Assembly: GCF_009799805.1 (NCBI RefSeq)
Contig: NZ_CP047050.1
Location: forward strand, 262,001-326,000
DNA from: Myroides phaeus
GTDB taxonomy: Bacteria; Bacteroidota; Bacteroidia; Flavobacteriales; Flavobacteriaceae
Direction of reading: 5' to 3'
Length of the DNA: 64,000 nt
In this document: one piece after another, positions 30,409 to 39,222 of the stretch
How the letters are laid out: each line of letters begins with the position of its first letter
How positions within the stretch are numbered: position 1 is the first letter of the stretch
Program-made: the position numbers and the translations under genes
The notes under the pieces: generated by a model
Told to the model about the DNA's origin: nothing
Databases searched by the model: none
What the model saw: only the letters and a program-made list of their open reading frames with translations

Positions 30409-31146
30409 TTATTGTTTAAAGAAAATATTATTAGCAATAGCCTTTTCTAAATTCTTAACTTCCTTAACCTGAACTTTAGATTCAAATCCGCGTATATGCT
30501 TTGTATGGTGAATATCAGAACCAACAAAATCAATCATATCGTTGTTCAATAAATAATTGGCAGCCTCTAATACGTGTCCCCCATAATATCCTGTGGTCGA
30601 TAACAAATTCATCTGAAACTGACAACCAGACTTTTTCAACTTCTTATACATCTCTAAGTTTCCGTGATAAAAGTTGTAACGCTCAGGGTGAGCTAATACA
30701 ATATTATATCCGTTTGACTTTAAATGAAATAAAATATCCATTAATTGAATAGGTGGATTCACATAAGACATCTCAACAAGAACATAATTATCTTTTAACG
30801 TAAGCAGTTGTTCTGTTTCAATTCGCTTCAGAAAACTCTCATCCATCATATACTCAGACGCCACTCTTAACTTTAAAGACTCTGCCTCACTTGCTAAAAC
30901 CGTTTTAACCTCATCATACTTAGCCAATATTCCTTCTTTGGTGTTATCCCATACTAATGGTGTTGTATGCGGTGTAGTAATCGCCTGATCAAATCCTAAA
31001 GATTTCATCGCACTAATTATAGTTTTAGTGTCCTCTTGCGTCTGTGCCCCATCGTCAATACCAAACATCAAATGCGAGTGAATATCAACAAAGTTATTCG
31101 GAATAAGGTCTTTTAATACAGGTTTTGATTTAAAAAATGAAAACAT
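30409..31146 (-). CDS. CpsB/YwqE-type PHP-domain tyrosine phosphatase
   Basis: 245 residues. The PHP metal motifs are visible: FVDIHSHLMFGIDDGA (about 18-33), ITTPHTTPLVW, HPERYNFYHG near residue 155, and DFVGSDIHHTKH near the end. This is the CpsB/CapC family, a manganese-dependent phosphatase that usually acts on a capsule tyrosine kinase. No capsule genes are nearby, so the target is open. It follows the Lnb-like gene by 24 bases. Confidence 0.88.
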   Translation of the reverse strand: MFSFFKSKPVLKDLIPNNFVDIHSHLMFGIDDGAQTQEDTKTIISAMKSLGFDQAITTPHTTPLVWDNTKEGILAKYDEVKTVLASEAESLKLRVASEYMMDESFLKRIETEQLLTLKDNYVLVEMSYVNPPIQLMDILFHLKSNGYNIVLAHPERYNFYHGNLEMYKKLKKSGCQFQMNLLSTTGYYGGHVLEAANYLLNNDMIDFVGSDIHHTKHIRGFESKVQVKEVKNLEKAIANNIFFKQ

Positions 31147-31170
31147 AGCTCTTTTCTTTTATTTACAATT

Positions 31171-32295
31171 TTATTTGGCCATTACCCAACTTCTACTACT
31201 TCTCATATCAATAGCTAAACTAACTACTGTTAAGAAGAAAAGTGGCAAGGTTACAATTAGTTTTTCACTCGATAAGTTTAAAACTACATACAAAAATAAG
31301 GAAACAAATAGTAACATTTGTACAATCTTCAAAATGATATACTTTCTTCTAACAAATGGAAGCACCAAAAATAATGGGCTACATAGCAAAATGGTATTAT
31401 TACTTAAAAGCTCTGAATGCAAAGAGTAAAAGCCTACTGCGAAAAAGAAAACACCTAATACCCCCATTAGAATGAAATAAGCATTTCTAACCATTTGAAA
31501 CGTATTCAAATACGTTAGCAATAAAACAACGGCACTAAATAACCAAATTGTATTCCACCACACACCGTTATTCTCTTCCTTTTTGTTTTCCTCTAAAACG
31601 GTAAAAGTTTCCTTTACCAATGGCTTCCCGTCAATTGTAGTTTCAGCAATCCCCTTCATCAACTTATCGGGTAAAAACAATGAAGTTGACTTTTGGTCAA
31701 CCTTTGAACCAAAAATAAGGTTGATCCCTAACAACTCGAAATATCTACTCTTTAAGTAAGTGTTCAAAATAGTTCGATACTCTTCGCGATTTCCCTCAAT
31801 ATCTGTATTCAAGGGTTTAGAAAGATTATGGTTTAAAATATCCCCTACTTTAGTTGTACAGTTTTGGTCAATAAACTTATACACGTAGTACTTATTCTCT
31901 TCTTTCAACGAATTGTTTAGCTCTTCCCAAATAGCTTGTTTCTGCTCTTGTGACAAATTAAGCACTTGTTCATAAACAGCGCGATTGTCATAATAGTACC
32001 CTACTAAAAAATTCTTGTAAGTAGAGTAATCAGCAAAATAAAGTAAATCCCCTTTTACAAACTTTCCGTAGAAGTTAGGTGTAGAAAAGTCAAACATTCC
32101 GTAGTTATACACTCTGTCAATTCCCTCCATCGGGTCATTTACTCTAATTGCAGTATGCCCAAACAAAGAATACAGTTCATCTCCTACCCCACAAGTTAAC
32201 ACCGTTATCTCTGCTCGCTCAGAAAGCGCTCGCTCATTTGCAAATACAGCTTGCCCTATCCAAAAAAACAAAAACAAGTACAGTATATTTCTCAT
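31171..32295 (-). CDS. Lnb-like (DUF4105) lipoprotein N-acyltransferase
   Basis: 374 residues: signal peptide MRNILYLFLFFWIGQAVFA, a periplasmic DUF4105 domain with His47 in LFGHTAIRV and Cys146 in DQNCTTKVGD as the likely catalytic pair, then about five C-terminal membrane helices from residue 240. This is the layout of Lnb, the Bacteroides enzyme that adds the third acyl chain to lipoproteins (name and role from established work; transfer to this protein is by domain layout). It would serve the many lipoproteins encoded here. Confidence 0.8.
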   Translation of the reverse strand: MRNILYLFLFFWIGQAVFANERALSERAEITVLTCGVGDELYSLFGHTAIRVNDPMEGIDRVYNYGMFDFSTPNFYGKFVKGDLLYFADYSTYKNFLVGYYYDNRAVYEQVLNLSQEQKQAIWEELNNSLKEENKYYVYKFIDQNCTTKVGDILNHNLSKPLNTDIEGNREEYRTILNTYLKSRYFELLGINLIFGSKVDQKSTSLFLPDKLMKGIAETTIDGKPLVKETFTVLEENKKEENNGVWWNTIWLFSAVVLLLTYLNTFQMVRNAYFILMGVLGVFFFAVGFYSLHSELLSNNTILLCSPLFLVLPFVRRKYIILKIVQMLLFVSLFLYVVLNLSSEKLIVTLPLFFLTVVSLAIDMRSSRSWVMAK

Positions 32296-32670
32296 TATTT
32301 ATCTAATTTATTGTGTAAAAATAGTGTTTATCTGTCGTTTTTAATCGACTTTACGAATCTACAAATAAGAAAAAACAAACGAATCCTTTTTCACAAAAAA
32401 ACAACAATATCAAATGAACGAATACTAAAGTATAAAGTACCCTTTCATACAGCTTACCACCTCTTTAATTATATTGCCTAAATAAATTCATAAGTATATG
32501 CTAACCAATACCCTTATAAAGTATATTTTCACTTTCAAACCTATTTTTATTATAGTCTACAAAAAGTAATCACTGCTAAAAGTGCGATAATTACTAACTT
32601 TATGATACATTTGCACCATATTAAATAGATAAACTAAGCGATTTGCTCAGTTTTTAAACTTTAGATATTT
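32296..32670 (+). other. Divergent intergenic region between the Lnb-like gene and pssA
   Basis: 375 AT-rich bases. At the left is a minus-strand TATTTTTA-like box (32316-32323). At the right are a perfect TACATTTG box (32606-32613) and a terminator-like hairpin in the pssA leader. No reading frame is supportable. Confidence 0.6.
32606..32655 (+). promoter_or_regulatory. pssA promoter box and leader hairpin
   Basis: A -7 box TACATTTG at 32606-32613 (no TTG at the expected place) is followed by a hairpin at 32631-32650, a 9-bp stem with one mismatch (AAACTAAGC with GCTCAGTTT), running into TTTTT before the start codon at 32671. Confidence 0.45.
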
Positions 32671-33408
32671 ATGAAAAAACATATTCCTAATATTATTACG
32701 CTACTTAATTTATTATCTGGATTAATTGCGTGTGTTTATGCCTTTGACGACAATATTCATATGGCTTTCTTATGGGTGTGTATCGGAATATTTTTTGATT
32801 ATTGGGATGGATTTGTAGCTCGCCTTTTAAATGTAAAAAGTGAATTAGGACTACAATTAGATTCTTTAGCAGATATGGTAACAAGTGGTGTAGTTCCAGG
32901 TTTAGTTGTTTACAAACAATTAGCTAATATTCAAGCTAACCAAGAATTATACAACCTAACACCTGAGACATATTATATGGGAGTGGTTCCTTATTTAGGA
33001 TTCATTATCACATTAGGAGCTGCATATAGATTAGCGAAGTTCAATATTGATACACGTCAAACAGATTCATTTATTGGATTGCCAACTCCTGGTAATGCTT
33101 TATTTATTTTAAGTTTACCAATGATTATATCAACAACAGATAACGAAACAGTAATCTCTGTATTAAGTAATCCTTACTTATTAGTTATCTTGAGTATTTT
33201 AAGTGCTATCATTATGAATGCTGAATTACCATTATTCTCATTAAAAATAAAACCAGGTAATATTGGAGCTTATAAATTACAGATTGTTTTTGTAATCGCA
33301 TCAATTATACTTTTAATAGCATTACAATATTTAGCAATACCGATTATCATTTTGGTTTACATCCTTCTTTCAATTATAAAGAATGTAACTTCAAAACAAA
33401 CAGTATAA
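32671..33408 (+). CDS. pssA: CDP-diacylglycerol-serine O-phosphatidyltransferase
   Basis: Makes phosphatidylserine, the precursor of phosphatidylethanolamine. 245 residues with about seven membrane helices. The CDP-alcohol phosphotransferase signature is complete: Asp46-Gly47, Ala50-Arg51, Gly60, Asp64 and Asp68 in DYWDGFVARLLNV...GLQLDSLAD. PNIITLLNLLSG at the start is typical of the type II enzyme. A strong terminator follows. Confidence 0.95.
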   Translation: MKKHIPNIITLLNLLSGLIACVYAFDDNIHMAFLWVCIGIFFDYWDGFVARLLNVKSELGLQLDSLADMVTSGVVPGLVVYKQLANIQANQELYNLTPETYYMGVVPYLGFIITLGAAYRLAKFNIDTRQTDSFIGLPTPGNALFILSLPMIISTTDNETVISVLSNPYLLVILSILSAIIMNAELPLFSLKIKPGNIGAYKLQIVFVIASIILLIALQYLAIPIIILVYILLSIIKNVTSKQTV

Positions 33409-33409
33409 C

Positions 33410-33447
33410 AAAAGAGGATATGATAGACATCATATCCTCTTTTTATT
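33410..33447 (+). terminator. Intrinsic terminator of pssA
   Basis: A 15-bp perfect stem (33410-33424 with 33429-33443) with a 4-base loop; the right arm ends in a T run. Confidence 0.9.
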
Positions 33448-33545
33448 TTATAAACAATTGATATTTAAAATAGTACAATTTGTAAACTATTAAAATTCTT
33501 TTTCAAAACAGCATTTATAAAAAAGTTTTGGCATAGTAATTGAAC

Positions 33546-33627
33546 TATACTTGAAAACTTTTTTTTCATACTACTTTTTTTTTGCCCTATACTACTTACC
33601 CCAATTTGTATAGGGCTTTTATTTTTT
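33546..33627 (+). ncRNA. Candidate small RNA ending in an orphan terminator hairpin
   Basis: A TATACTTG box (33546-33553, one mismatch) with a TTG 15 bases upstream is followed, some 30 bases later, by a 9-bp stem GCCCTATAC/GTATAGGGC (33584-33592 with 33608-33616) and TTTTATTTTTT. The hairpin is 175 bases after the pssA stop, which already has its own terminator, so it ends no known gene. This is inference from structure only. Confidence 0.3.
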
Positions 33628-33780
33628 AAAAAGTGTACATCTACACGTAGGAATAGCTATCAAGGTACAAATAATAGCTGCTTTATATTTCCTTTTTAGT
33701 ACACGTTTACCTCATAAATTTCAAAATAATATAGCTCTGTTAAACACCAAATAATACTCTTTTGTGGGTTTTATTTTGAG

Positions 33781-33802
33781 TGTATGTATACTGTATGTAT
33801 AC
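33781..33802. repeat. Tandem 11-base repeat
   Basis: Two exact adjacent copies of TGTATGTATAC, each containing the palindrome GTATAC. Confidence 0.75.
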
Positions 33803-34308
33803 TCCTTGTATAGTCAATGTATAAAAACTATGTAAAAGTTTACAAGCAATATACATAGCATATAGAGACAATATACATATACCTACAATATGATTACCAA
33901 AACTTATGTACTCGATTAATAAAAATCTGCATTTTTAATTCTAATATATACTCACTTATAAAATTCATTTATCAAGTACTAAACTCTATTTTACTTGATA
34001 AAAGCATCCTTTACTTTATACAATTGTCCCAGTCAAAAGCAATTGTAAAAAGTATCAAAAGGATAACAAAAGATACTTTTCTCCTCATTTTTAGAACATA
34101 AAAAACATTATACTGCTTATAATTAAAAAAAAACTTTCATTTGCAACCAATTCGTCAAACCAAACATAAATAACTAAAAATCAACACATAACAAATTAAT
34201 AAAAAGACAATTATTAATCACAATTGATGTTTATTTTGAATTATTTTCAGTATTAACATTGGAATAAGATTTTTTTATATATTTTTAACAAAACATAATT
34301 TAAACAAC

Positions 34309-35811
34309 ATGCTTAATAATTTAGACCCAACTATTATTACCTTCTCAATCTATTTGGTTGCCGTTTTAGGTATTGGAATAATAGCTTACTTACGCACTAA
34401 AGACTTTTCTGATTACATTTTAGGAGGTCGAAGTTTCGGGCCATTAGTTACTGCTCTTTCAGCTGGAGCATCAGATATGTCAGGATGGCTTTTAATGGGC
34501 TTACCTGGAGATATCTATAAATTTGGATTATCTCGTAGCTGGATTGCTATTGGATTACTGATTGGAGCTTATTACAACTGGAAACTTGTAGCAGGAAGAC
34601 TACGCGTTCACACAGAAGTAAACAATAATGCTTTAACATTACCTGACTTCTTTCACAATCGATTCGGTAGTGATGGTAAAGTAGTAAAAACAGTAGCAGC
34701 TATTACAATTTTATTCTTTTTCACTATTTACTGTGCCTCTGGAATGGTAGCTGGTGCAAGGTTATTTGAAACCTTATTCCACATGGAATACATCAATGCA
34801 CTATACTTAGGAGCATTAGCAACAATAGCATATACATTTATTGGTGGATTCTTAGCTGTAAGCTGGAGTGATACAATTCAAGCCTCATTAATGCTATTCG
34901 CTTTAATCTTAACACCTGTTATGATTGTAATGCATATGGGAGGTTGGGATTCAATCGTTACTTATACAGAACAAGCATCATTACTAACATCGATCCCTTA
35001 TAGAAGTTTCACACACAATGTTGAGTTTATCGCTATTATTAGTGCTGCTGCTTGGGGATTAGGATACTTTGGTCAACCTCATATTCTTGCTCGTTTTATG
35101 GCTGCAGATAGTGCTAAAACAATGCGTAAAGCAAGAAAAATAGGAATGACTTGGATGGCATTATGTCTTGGAGGAGCTGTAACAATTGGTTACTTAGGAA
35201 TTAGCTACTTCCAAAAAAATCCTGACCAAGCAAGTGTTGTTAGTACTGACAATGAAATGATTTTCATTGAACTTATCAAACACTTATTTAATCCTTGGGT
35301 AGTTGGTGTTTTACTTTCTGCTATTCTTGCCGCAGTAATGAGTACATTAAGTTCGCAACTTTTAATGTCTTCGAGTACACTAACACAAGATTTCTATAAA
35401 GCGTATTTCAGAAGAAGCGCAAGCCAAAAAGAGTTAGTATGGACAGGAAGACTTACTGTTCTTTTAATTTCTTTTGTTGCAATCTTAATTGCTTATGACC
35501 CAAATAGTAAAATCTTAGCTTTAGTAGCTCACGCGTGGGCAGGATTTGGTGCTGCTTTTGGACCAGCAATCTTATTCATCTTATTCTGGAAAAGAACAAC
35601 TGGTATTGGAACTTTAGCAGGTATTACAGTTGGAGCATTAACTGTTGTTTTATGGCCTATTTTATTTGGTACAACAGTATATGAAATCATTCCAGGATTT
35701 ATATTCAGTTCAATCGCTATTTATTTAGTATCAAAATATGGAAAACAATCAAGTGAAGAAATGCAAAACAAATTTGTGGAAGCAGATGCAATTTATCACC
35801 GTGAAAAATAA
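34309..35811 (+). CDS. putP: Sodium/proline symporter
   Basis: Sodium-coupled solute symporter, 500 residues with about 13 helices. The family signature is present: YILGGRSFGPLVTALSAGASDMSGWLLMGLPG (about 36-67), with the conserved DMSGWL of PutP, and GYFGQPHILARFMA (about 255). The C-terminal tail is short and charged. Proline is the expected substrate by family resemblance. No putA is nearby. A terminator follows. Confidence 0.92.
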   Translation: MLNNLDPTIITFSIYLVAVLGIGIIAYLRTKDFSDYILGGRSFGPLVTALSAGASDMSGWLLMGLPGDIYKFGLSRSWIAIGLLIGAYYNWKLVAGRLRVHTEVNNNALTLPDFFHNRFGSDGKVVKTVAAITILFFFTIYCASGMVAGARLFETLFHMEYINALYLGALATIAYTFIGGFLAVSWSDTIQASLMLFALILTPVMIVMHMGGWDSIVTYTEQASLLTSIPYRSFTHNVEFIAIISAAAWGLGYFGQPHILARFMAADSAKTMRKARKIGMTWMALCLGGAVTIGYLGISYFQKNPDQASVVSTDNEMIFIELIKHLFNPWVVGVLLSAILAAVMSTLSSQLLMSSSTLTQDFYKAYFRRSASQKELVWTGRLTVLLISFVAILIAYDPNSKILALVAHAWAGFGAAFGPAILFILFWKRTTGIGTLAGITVGALTVVLWPILFGTTVYEIIPGFIFSSIAIYLVSKYGKQSSEEMQNKFVEADAIYHREK

Positions 35812-35841
35812 TTGTTAGAATTATATATATTTCTTATTTGT

Positions 35842-35879
35842 AAAATCCCAAAGACGCTAATGTCTTTGGGATTTTTTTA
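35842..35879 (+). terminator. Intrinsic terminator of putP
   Basis: A 14-bp stem (35842-35855 with 35862-35875) with a 6-base loop and a run of seven T. Confidence 0.92.
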
Positions 35880-35919
35880 TGCACTTATAAAATGAAATAC
35901 GATTCATATAACTGAATAA

Positions 35920-35950
35920 TTGTCTAACCAAAACAAAACTGATAACTTTG
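35920..35950 (+). promoter_or_regulatory. Promoter of the MFS gene at 35971
   Basis: TTG at 35920-35922, a 20-base spacer, TAACTTTG at 35943-35950: a perfect match. The TTG could be misread as a start codon for a longer protein, but it is the -33 box, and the transcript should begin near 35954. Confidence 0.8.
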
Positions 35951-35970
35951 CTGTCTCTTTAAATACAATC

Positions 35971-37143
35971 ATGCAGACAACAACTCCAGTACATCCTATC
36001 TATAACTTACAGTTTATCTTAGTTTGTTTAAGTTCACTATTATTCTCAGCAAGTTTTAATATGCTTATTCCTGAACTTCCAGATTACTTATCAGGATTAG
36101 GAGGAGCAGAATACAAAGGATTAATCATTGGATTGTTTACCATTACAGCAGGTATCTCACGACCTTTTAGTGGAAAACTAACGGATAAAATTGGTCGTGT
36201 GCCTATTATGGCGATAGGTTCTGTGGTATGTTTCGTATGTAGTTTACTATATCCAATCTTGACATCTGTATCCGGTTTTTTATTCCTGCGTTTATTACAC
36301 GGTTTTTCTACTGGTTTTAAACCAACAGCAACTGCGGCTTATGTTGCAGATATTGTACCGAAAGAACGCTGGGGAGAAGCGTTGGGACTTCACGGAATAT
36401 GCTTTAGTACCGGAATGGCCATTGGTCCTGCTATTGGTAGTACCATCAAAATATATACTTCAATAAACTTTTTGTTTTACACCTCTGCTCTATTTGCATT
36501 ATTGTCTATTATCATCTTATTAAATATGAAAGAGACATTGAAAGACAAAGAGAAACTTTCTTTTAAAATGTTCAAACTAACAAAGAAAGATATATTTGAT
36601 ATTGGTGTATTCCCAGCAGCATTTGTAACGTTTATGTCGTACATCGCTTATGGTGTAATCCTTACTTTAATACCCGATTGGACTGGACACTTAGGTTTAG
36701 AAAACAAAGGGATATTCTTTATGATTTTTACCATATCCTCACTACTTGTACGTTTTGTAGCAGGTAAAGTATCTGATAAATATGGTCGTGTATTAATTAT
36801 CAATATTGGGTTAATTCTACTATTTGCGTCTTTAATGATTATTGGTTTTTATGAATCAGTATCAGGACTTTATATGGGAGCATTTATGTATGGAATTTCT
36901 TTAGGAATCTTATCTCCTGCTTTAAATGCGTGGACAATAGACTTTAGTAATCCTGATCAAAGAGGTAGAGCTATTTCTACTATGTACATAGCACTTGAAG
37001 CTGGTGTTGGTGGAGGAGCTTTTATTGCAGGATGGTATTATAAAGATACTATTGCACACATACCAACGATTATGTATGCAAGTGCAGCTGTAATCTTCAT
37101 TAGTATATTATATATGTTTTATAGAAAAGTATCTTTAAAATAA
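35971..37143 (+). CDS. MFS transporter
   Basis: 390 residues from the ATG at 35971; 12 predicted helices. The MFS loop motif is seen as FSGKLTDKIGRVPIMAIG (helix 2-3) and repeated in the second half as AGKVSDKYGRVLIINIG. The stretch LRLLHGFSTGFKPTATAAYVAD resembles drug and sugar efflux members. Substrate unknown. It converges on the AraC gene, which begins its own transcript beyond. Confidence 0.88.
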   Translation: MQTTTPVHPIYNLQFILVCLSSLLFSASFNMLIPELPDYLSGLGGAEYKGLIIGLFTITAGISRPFSGKLTDKIGRVPIMAIGSVVCFVCSLLYPILTSVSGFLFLRLLHGFSTGFKPTATAAYVADIVPKERWGEALGLHGICFSTGMAIGPAIGSTIKIYTSINFLFYTSALFALLSIIILLNMKETLKDKEKLSFKMFKLTKKDIFDIGVFPAAFVTFMSYIAYGVILTLIPDWTGHLGLENKGIFFMIFTISSLLVRFVAGKVSDKYGRVLIINIGLILLFASLMIIGFYESVSGLYMGAFMYGISLGILSPALNAWTIDFSNPDQRGRAISTMYIALEAGVGGGAFIAGWYYKDTIAHIPTIMYASAAVIFISILYMFYRKVSLK

Positions 37144-37171
37144 CCTGATATTCACTCCGCATTATACCTTA

Positions 37172-37948
37172 TTACTCCTGCAAATATTTGTTGGGAGTTA
37201 CACCTGTGTGTTTCTTAAAAAACTCAATAAAGGCACTGTCTGAAGAGAAACATAACTCTACAGCAATTTCAGAAATAGTTAGTTTTTCTGCCAACAATTC
37301 TATAGCCCGAAGTAAGTTCCACTGTAAACGCCAATCTTGATAAGACATTCCCGTTTCTTTTTGGAAAATACGCGAAATAGTCTTTTCACTCGCTCCTACT
37401 TCCTTGCTTAAATCCTTTAAAAAAGGTGGCATTTCTTTCTCAAAAACAAACGACTTTACTTTGTCTATTAATCGGTAGTCAGTTGGAATTTTAAGCTCAT
37501 AATCACCTTTTTCAGCTATTGTTAGTTCATCCCAAAAAACAGCAAGAATGTGCTCTTGTTCTACCGAATATGAAGTTGTCCACTCCCACCAAGCAATGCG
37601 TTCAATTAGTTGTTGCAATAAAGGATTCACAGATAATACAGTTAAATCTGTAGGCAAACTTTTTATCGCTACACTATGAATATAAATAGATCGATAAGCT
37701 ACTACATTTCTAAATGTCACTCTATGTTTAACCCCTGCCGGAATAAGCAATAACTTCCTTGGCGGAAGTATCACTTGTCTATCTTCAGTAATCAAAGTCA
37801 TACAACCAGACGGAGCATATAAAAATTGCAGATGATTATTGTGTTTATGATAGCCAGAATCGTGTTGTACCAAATCAGACGCTAATCCTATTACAGGCAA
37901 ACCAATCTGTTCTAAGTGAAAAATATCTTCTTTGTTCAAGTACGCCAT
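37172..37948 (-). CDS. AraC-family transcriptional regulator
   Basis: 258 residues. The N-terminal cupin-type sensor domain includes YHKHNNHLQFLYAPSGCMTLI and IPAGVKHRVTF; the C-terminal pair of helix-turn-helix motifs spans about residues 160-256 (ASEKTISRIFQKETGMSYQDWR, then ISEIAVELCFSSDSAFIEFFKK). It is divergent from the Bcr/CflA-type transporter with 86 bases between start codons, so that transporter is the likely target. A minus-strand TATCTTTA box lies at 37986-37993. Confidence 0.92.
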   Translation of the reverse strand: MAYLNKEDIFHLEQIGLPVIGLASDLVQHDSGYHKHNNHLQFLYAPSGCMTLITEDRQVILPPRKLLLIPAGVKHRVTFRNVVAYRSIYIHSVAIKSLPTDLTVLSVNPLLQQLIERIAWWEWTTSYSVEQEHILAVFWDELTIAEKGDYELKIPTDYRLIDKVKSFVFEKEMPPFLKDLSKEVGASEKTISRIFQKETGMSYQDWRLQWNLLRAIELLAEKLTISEIAVELCFSSDSAFIEFFKKHTGVTPNKYLQE

Positions 37949-38034
37949 TTGTCCTTTAATTGATGTTTTTTGTTTTTATAGTGTTATAAAGATAGTCCAA
38001 TTGCGTCAGACCTTTGTACAAAATATTACTCTTT

Positions 38035-39177
38035 ATGCAAACAAAACTCAATATTACCTTAATGGTTCTACTAATGATGTTCCCTCAATTTGTGGAAACA
38101 ATTTATAGTCCCGCTTTACCTTCTTTATCATCGCACTTCAATATTCCCCCTGAAAAAACATACTTAACTATAAGTATCTATTTTAGTGCCTTTGCAATTG
38201 GCGTTATATTTTGGGGAATTATAAGCGATTATATTGGTAGGAGAAAAGCGATGTTAGGAGGGATAATTGTTTATGCACTTGCCTCACTGCTTGCCTTGAT
38301 AGCCCCTACGTTTGAAATAGTATTAGGTGCCAGATTTATTGCAGCTTTTGGAATAGCTGTAGGTTCTGTCATTACGCAAACTATGATGCGAGATTCATAC
38401 AGTGGTCAAGAATTAAACAAAGTGTTTTCAATAATGGGTATAGCCCTTTCGATTAGTCCTGTGATTGGATTGTTTTTAGGAGGTTTAATTGCATCATTTT
38501 TAGGATATGTAGGTATCTTTTCTGCGTTAGCATTATTAGCTATTATTCTCCTGTACATTAGCTACAACAAGTTGCCCGAAACAAAACAAGGAGAAACAAA
38601 GGTTACTTTTAAAACGATTATGCAAGTAGCCTCTTCGCTGTATAGAAGCATAGATATTTGGCAATTTGCTTTGCTTATAATGTGCTTTAATGTCTTACTG
38701 TTTAGCTACTTTACTTATGCTCCTTTTATCTTTGAAAAAGCGGGACTAAATACAACAATATACGGTTATAGTGGCGTATTACTTGCTTTAGGAACATTCA
38801 TTGGAAGCTACTTTAACAAGTATTGCATTTCGAAAGGAATTAGCACAAATACCCTTATTAAACTGTCCACATTATTAGCACTCATCAATTCCTTTTTTGT
38901 GTATTTACTAAAGGATAGTTTACTATTCTTATTACCAAACATATTAATCATAGCCTCATTTGGTATCGCAATTCCAAACATATTAAGTGTAGCACTACAA
39001 AACTACAAATCATCTATAGGTACTGCAGGCGCACTATTTGGCTTACTCTATTATTCATTAATTGGTTTAGGTTTATTGAGTAGCCAGTGGATAAACAACT
39101 ACGCTTTTGTACTACTAACTTTTAGCACAATTGCATTGGTAATTTCTTTTTCTTTAAAGCCTCGAGAAATGACATAA
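38035..39177 (+). CDS. Bcr/CflA-type multidrug efflux MFS transporter
   Basis: 380 residues, 12 helices, starting MQTKLNITLMVLLMMFPQ with ETIYSPALPSL near residue 20, the Bcr/CflA entry pattern. The MFS loop motif reads FWGIISDYIGRRKAMLGG. A TTG at 38014 gives a longer reading, but the ATG at 38035 fits the family start. Divergent from the AraC gene, whose product likely controls it. A bidirectional terminator follows. Confidence 0.9.
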   Translation: MQTKLNITLMVLLMMFPQFVETIYSPALPSLSSHFNIPPEKTYLTISIYFSAFAIGVIFWGIISDYIGRRKAMLGGIIVYALASLLALIAPTFEIVLGARFIAAFGIAVGSVITQTMMRDSYSGQELNKVFSIMGIALSISPVIGLFLGGLIASFLGYVGIFSALALLAIILLYISYNKLPETKQGETKVTFKTIMQVASSLYRSIDIWQFALLIMCFNVLLFSYFTYAPFIFEKAGLNTTIYGYSGVLLALGTFIGSYFNKYCISKGISTNTLIKLSTLLALINSFFVYLLKDSLLFLLPNILIIASFGIAIPNILSVALQNYKSSIGTAGALFGLLYYSLIGLGLLSSQWINNYAFVLLTFSTIALVISFSLKPREMT

Positions 39178-39208
39178 AAAAAGGTTAGCTATTCAGCTAA
39201 CCTTTTTT
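39177..39208. terminator. Bidirectional terminator between MFS and CNNM/CorC genes
   Basis: A 14-bp perfect stem (39177-39190 with 39195-39208) and 4-base loop, with A on the left and T on the right, placed between two convergent stops. Confidence 0.9.
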
Positions 39209-39222
39209 ATATAACAAACATC

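Larger units (their letters stand above)
33409..34308 (+). other. 900-base AT-rich intergenic region with hairpins, no gene seen
   Basis: Holds the pssA terminator, an isolated terminator-like hairpin (33584-33627), a tandem 11-base repeat (33781-33802), a second hairpin (34048-34056 with 34072-34080) and the upstream region of putP. Stop codons are dense in all frames and no frame has coding character. It is by far the longest non-coding stretch of the window, so a small RNA is possible. Confidence 0.6.

Noticed and set aside
33409..34308. tRNA or other known RNA gene in the long gap
   Set aside because: I found no cloverleaf with a TTCGANTC-type arm and no recognisable known RNA; only simple hairpins are visible.
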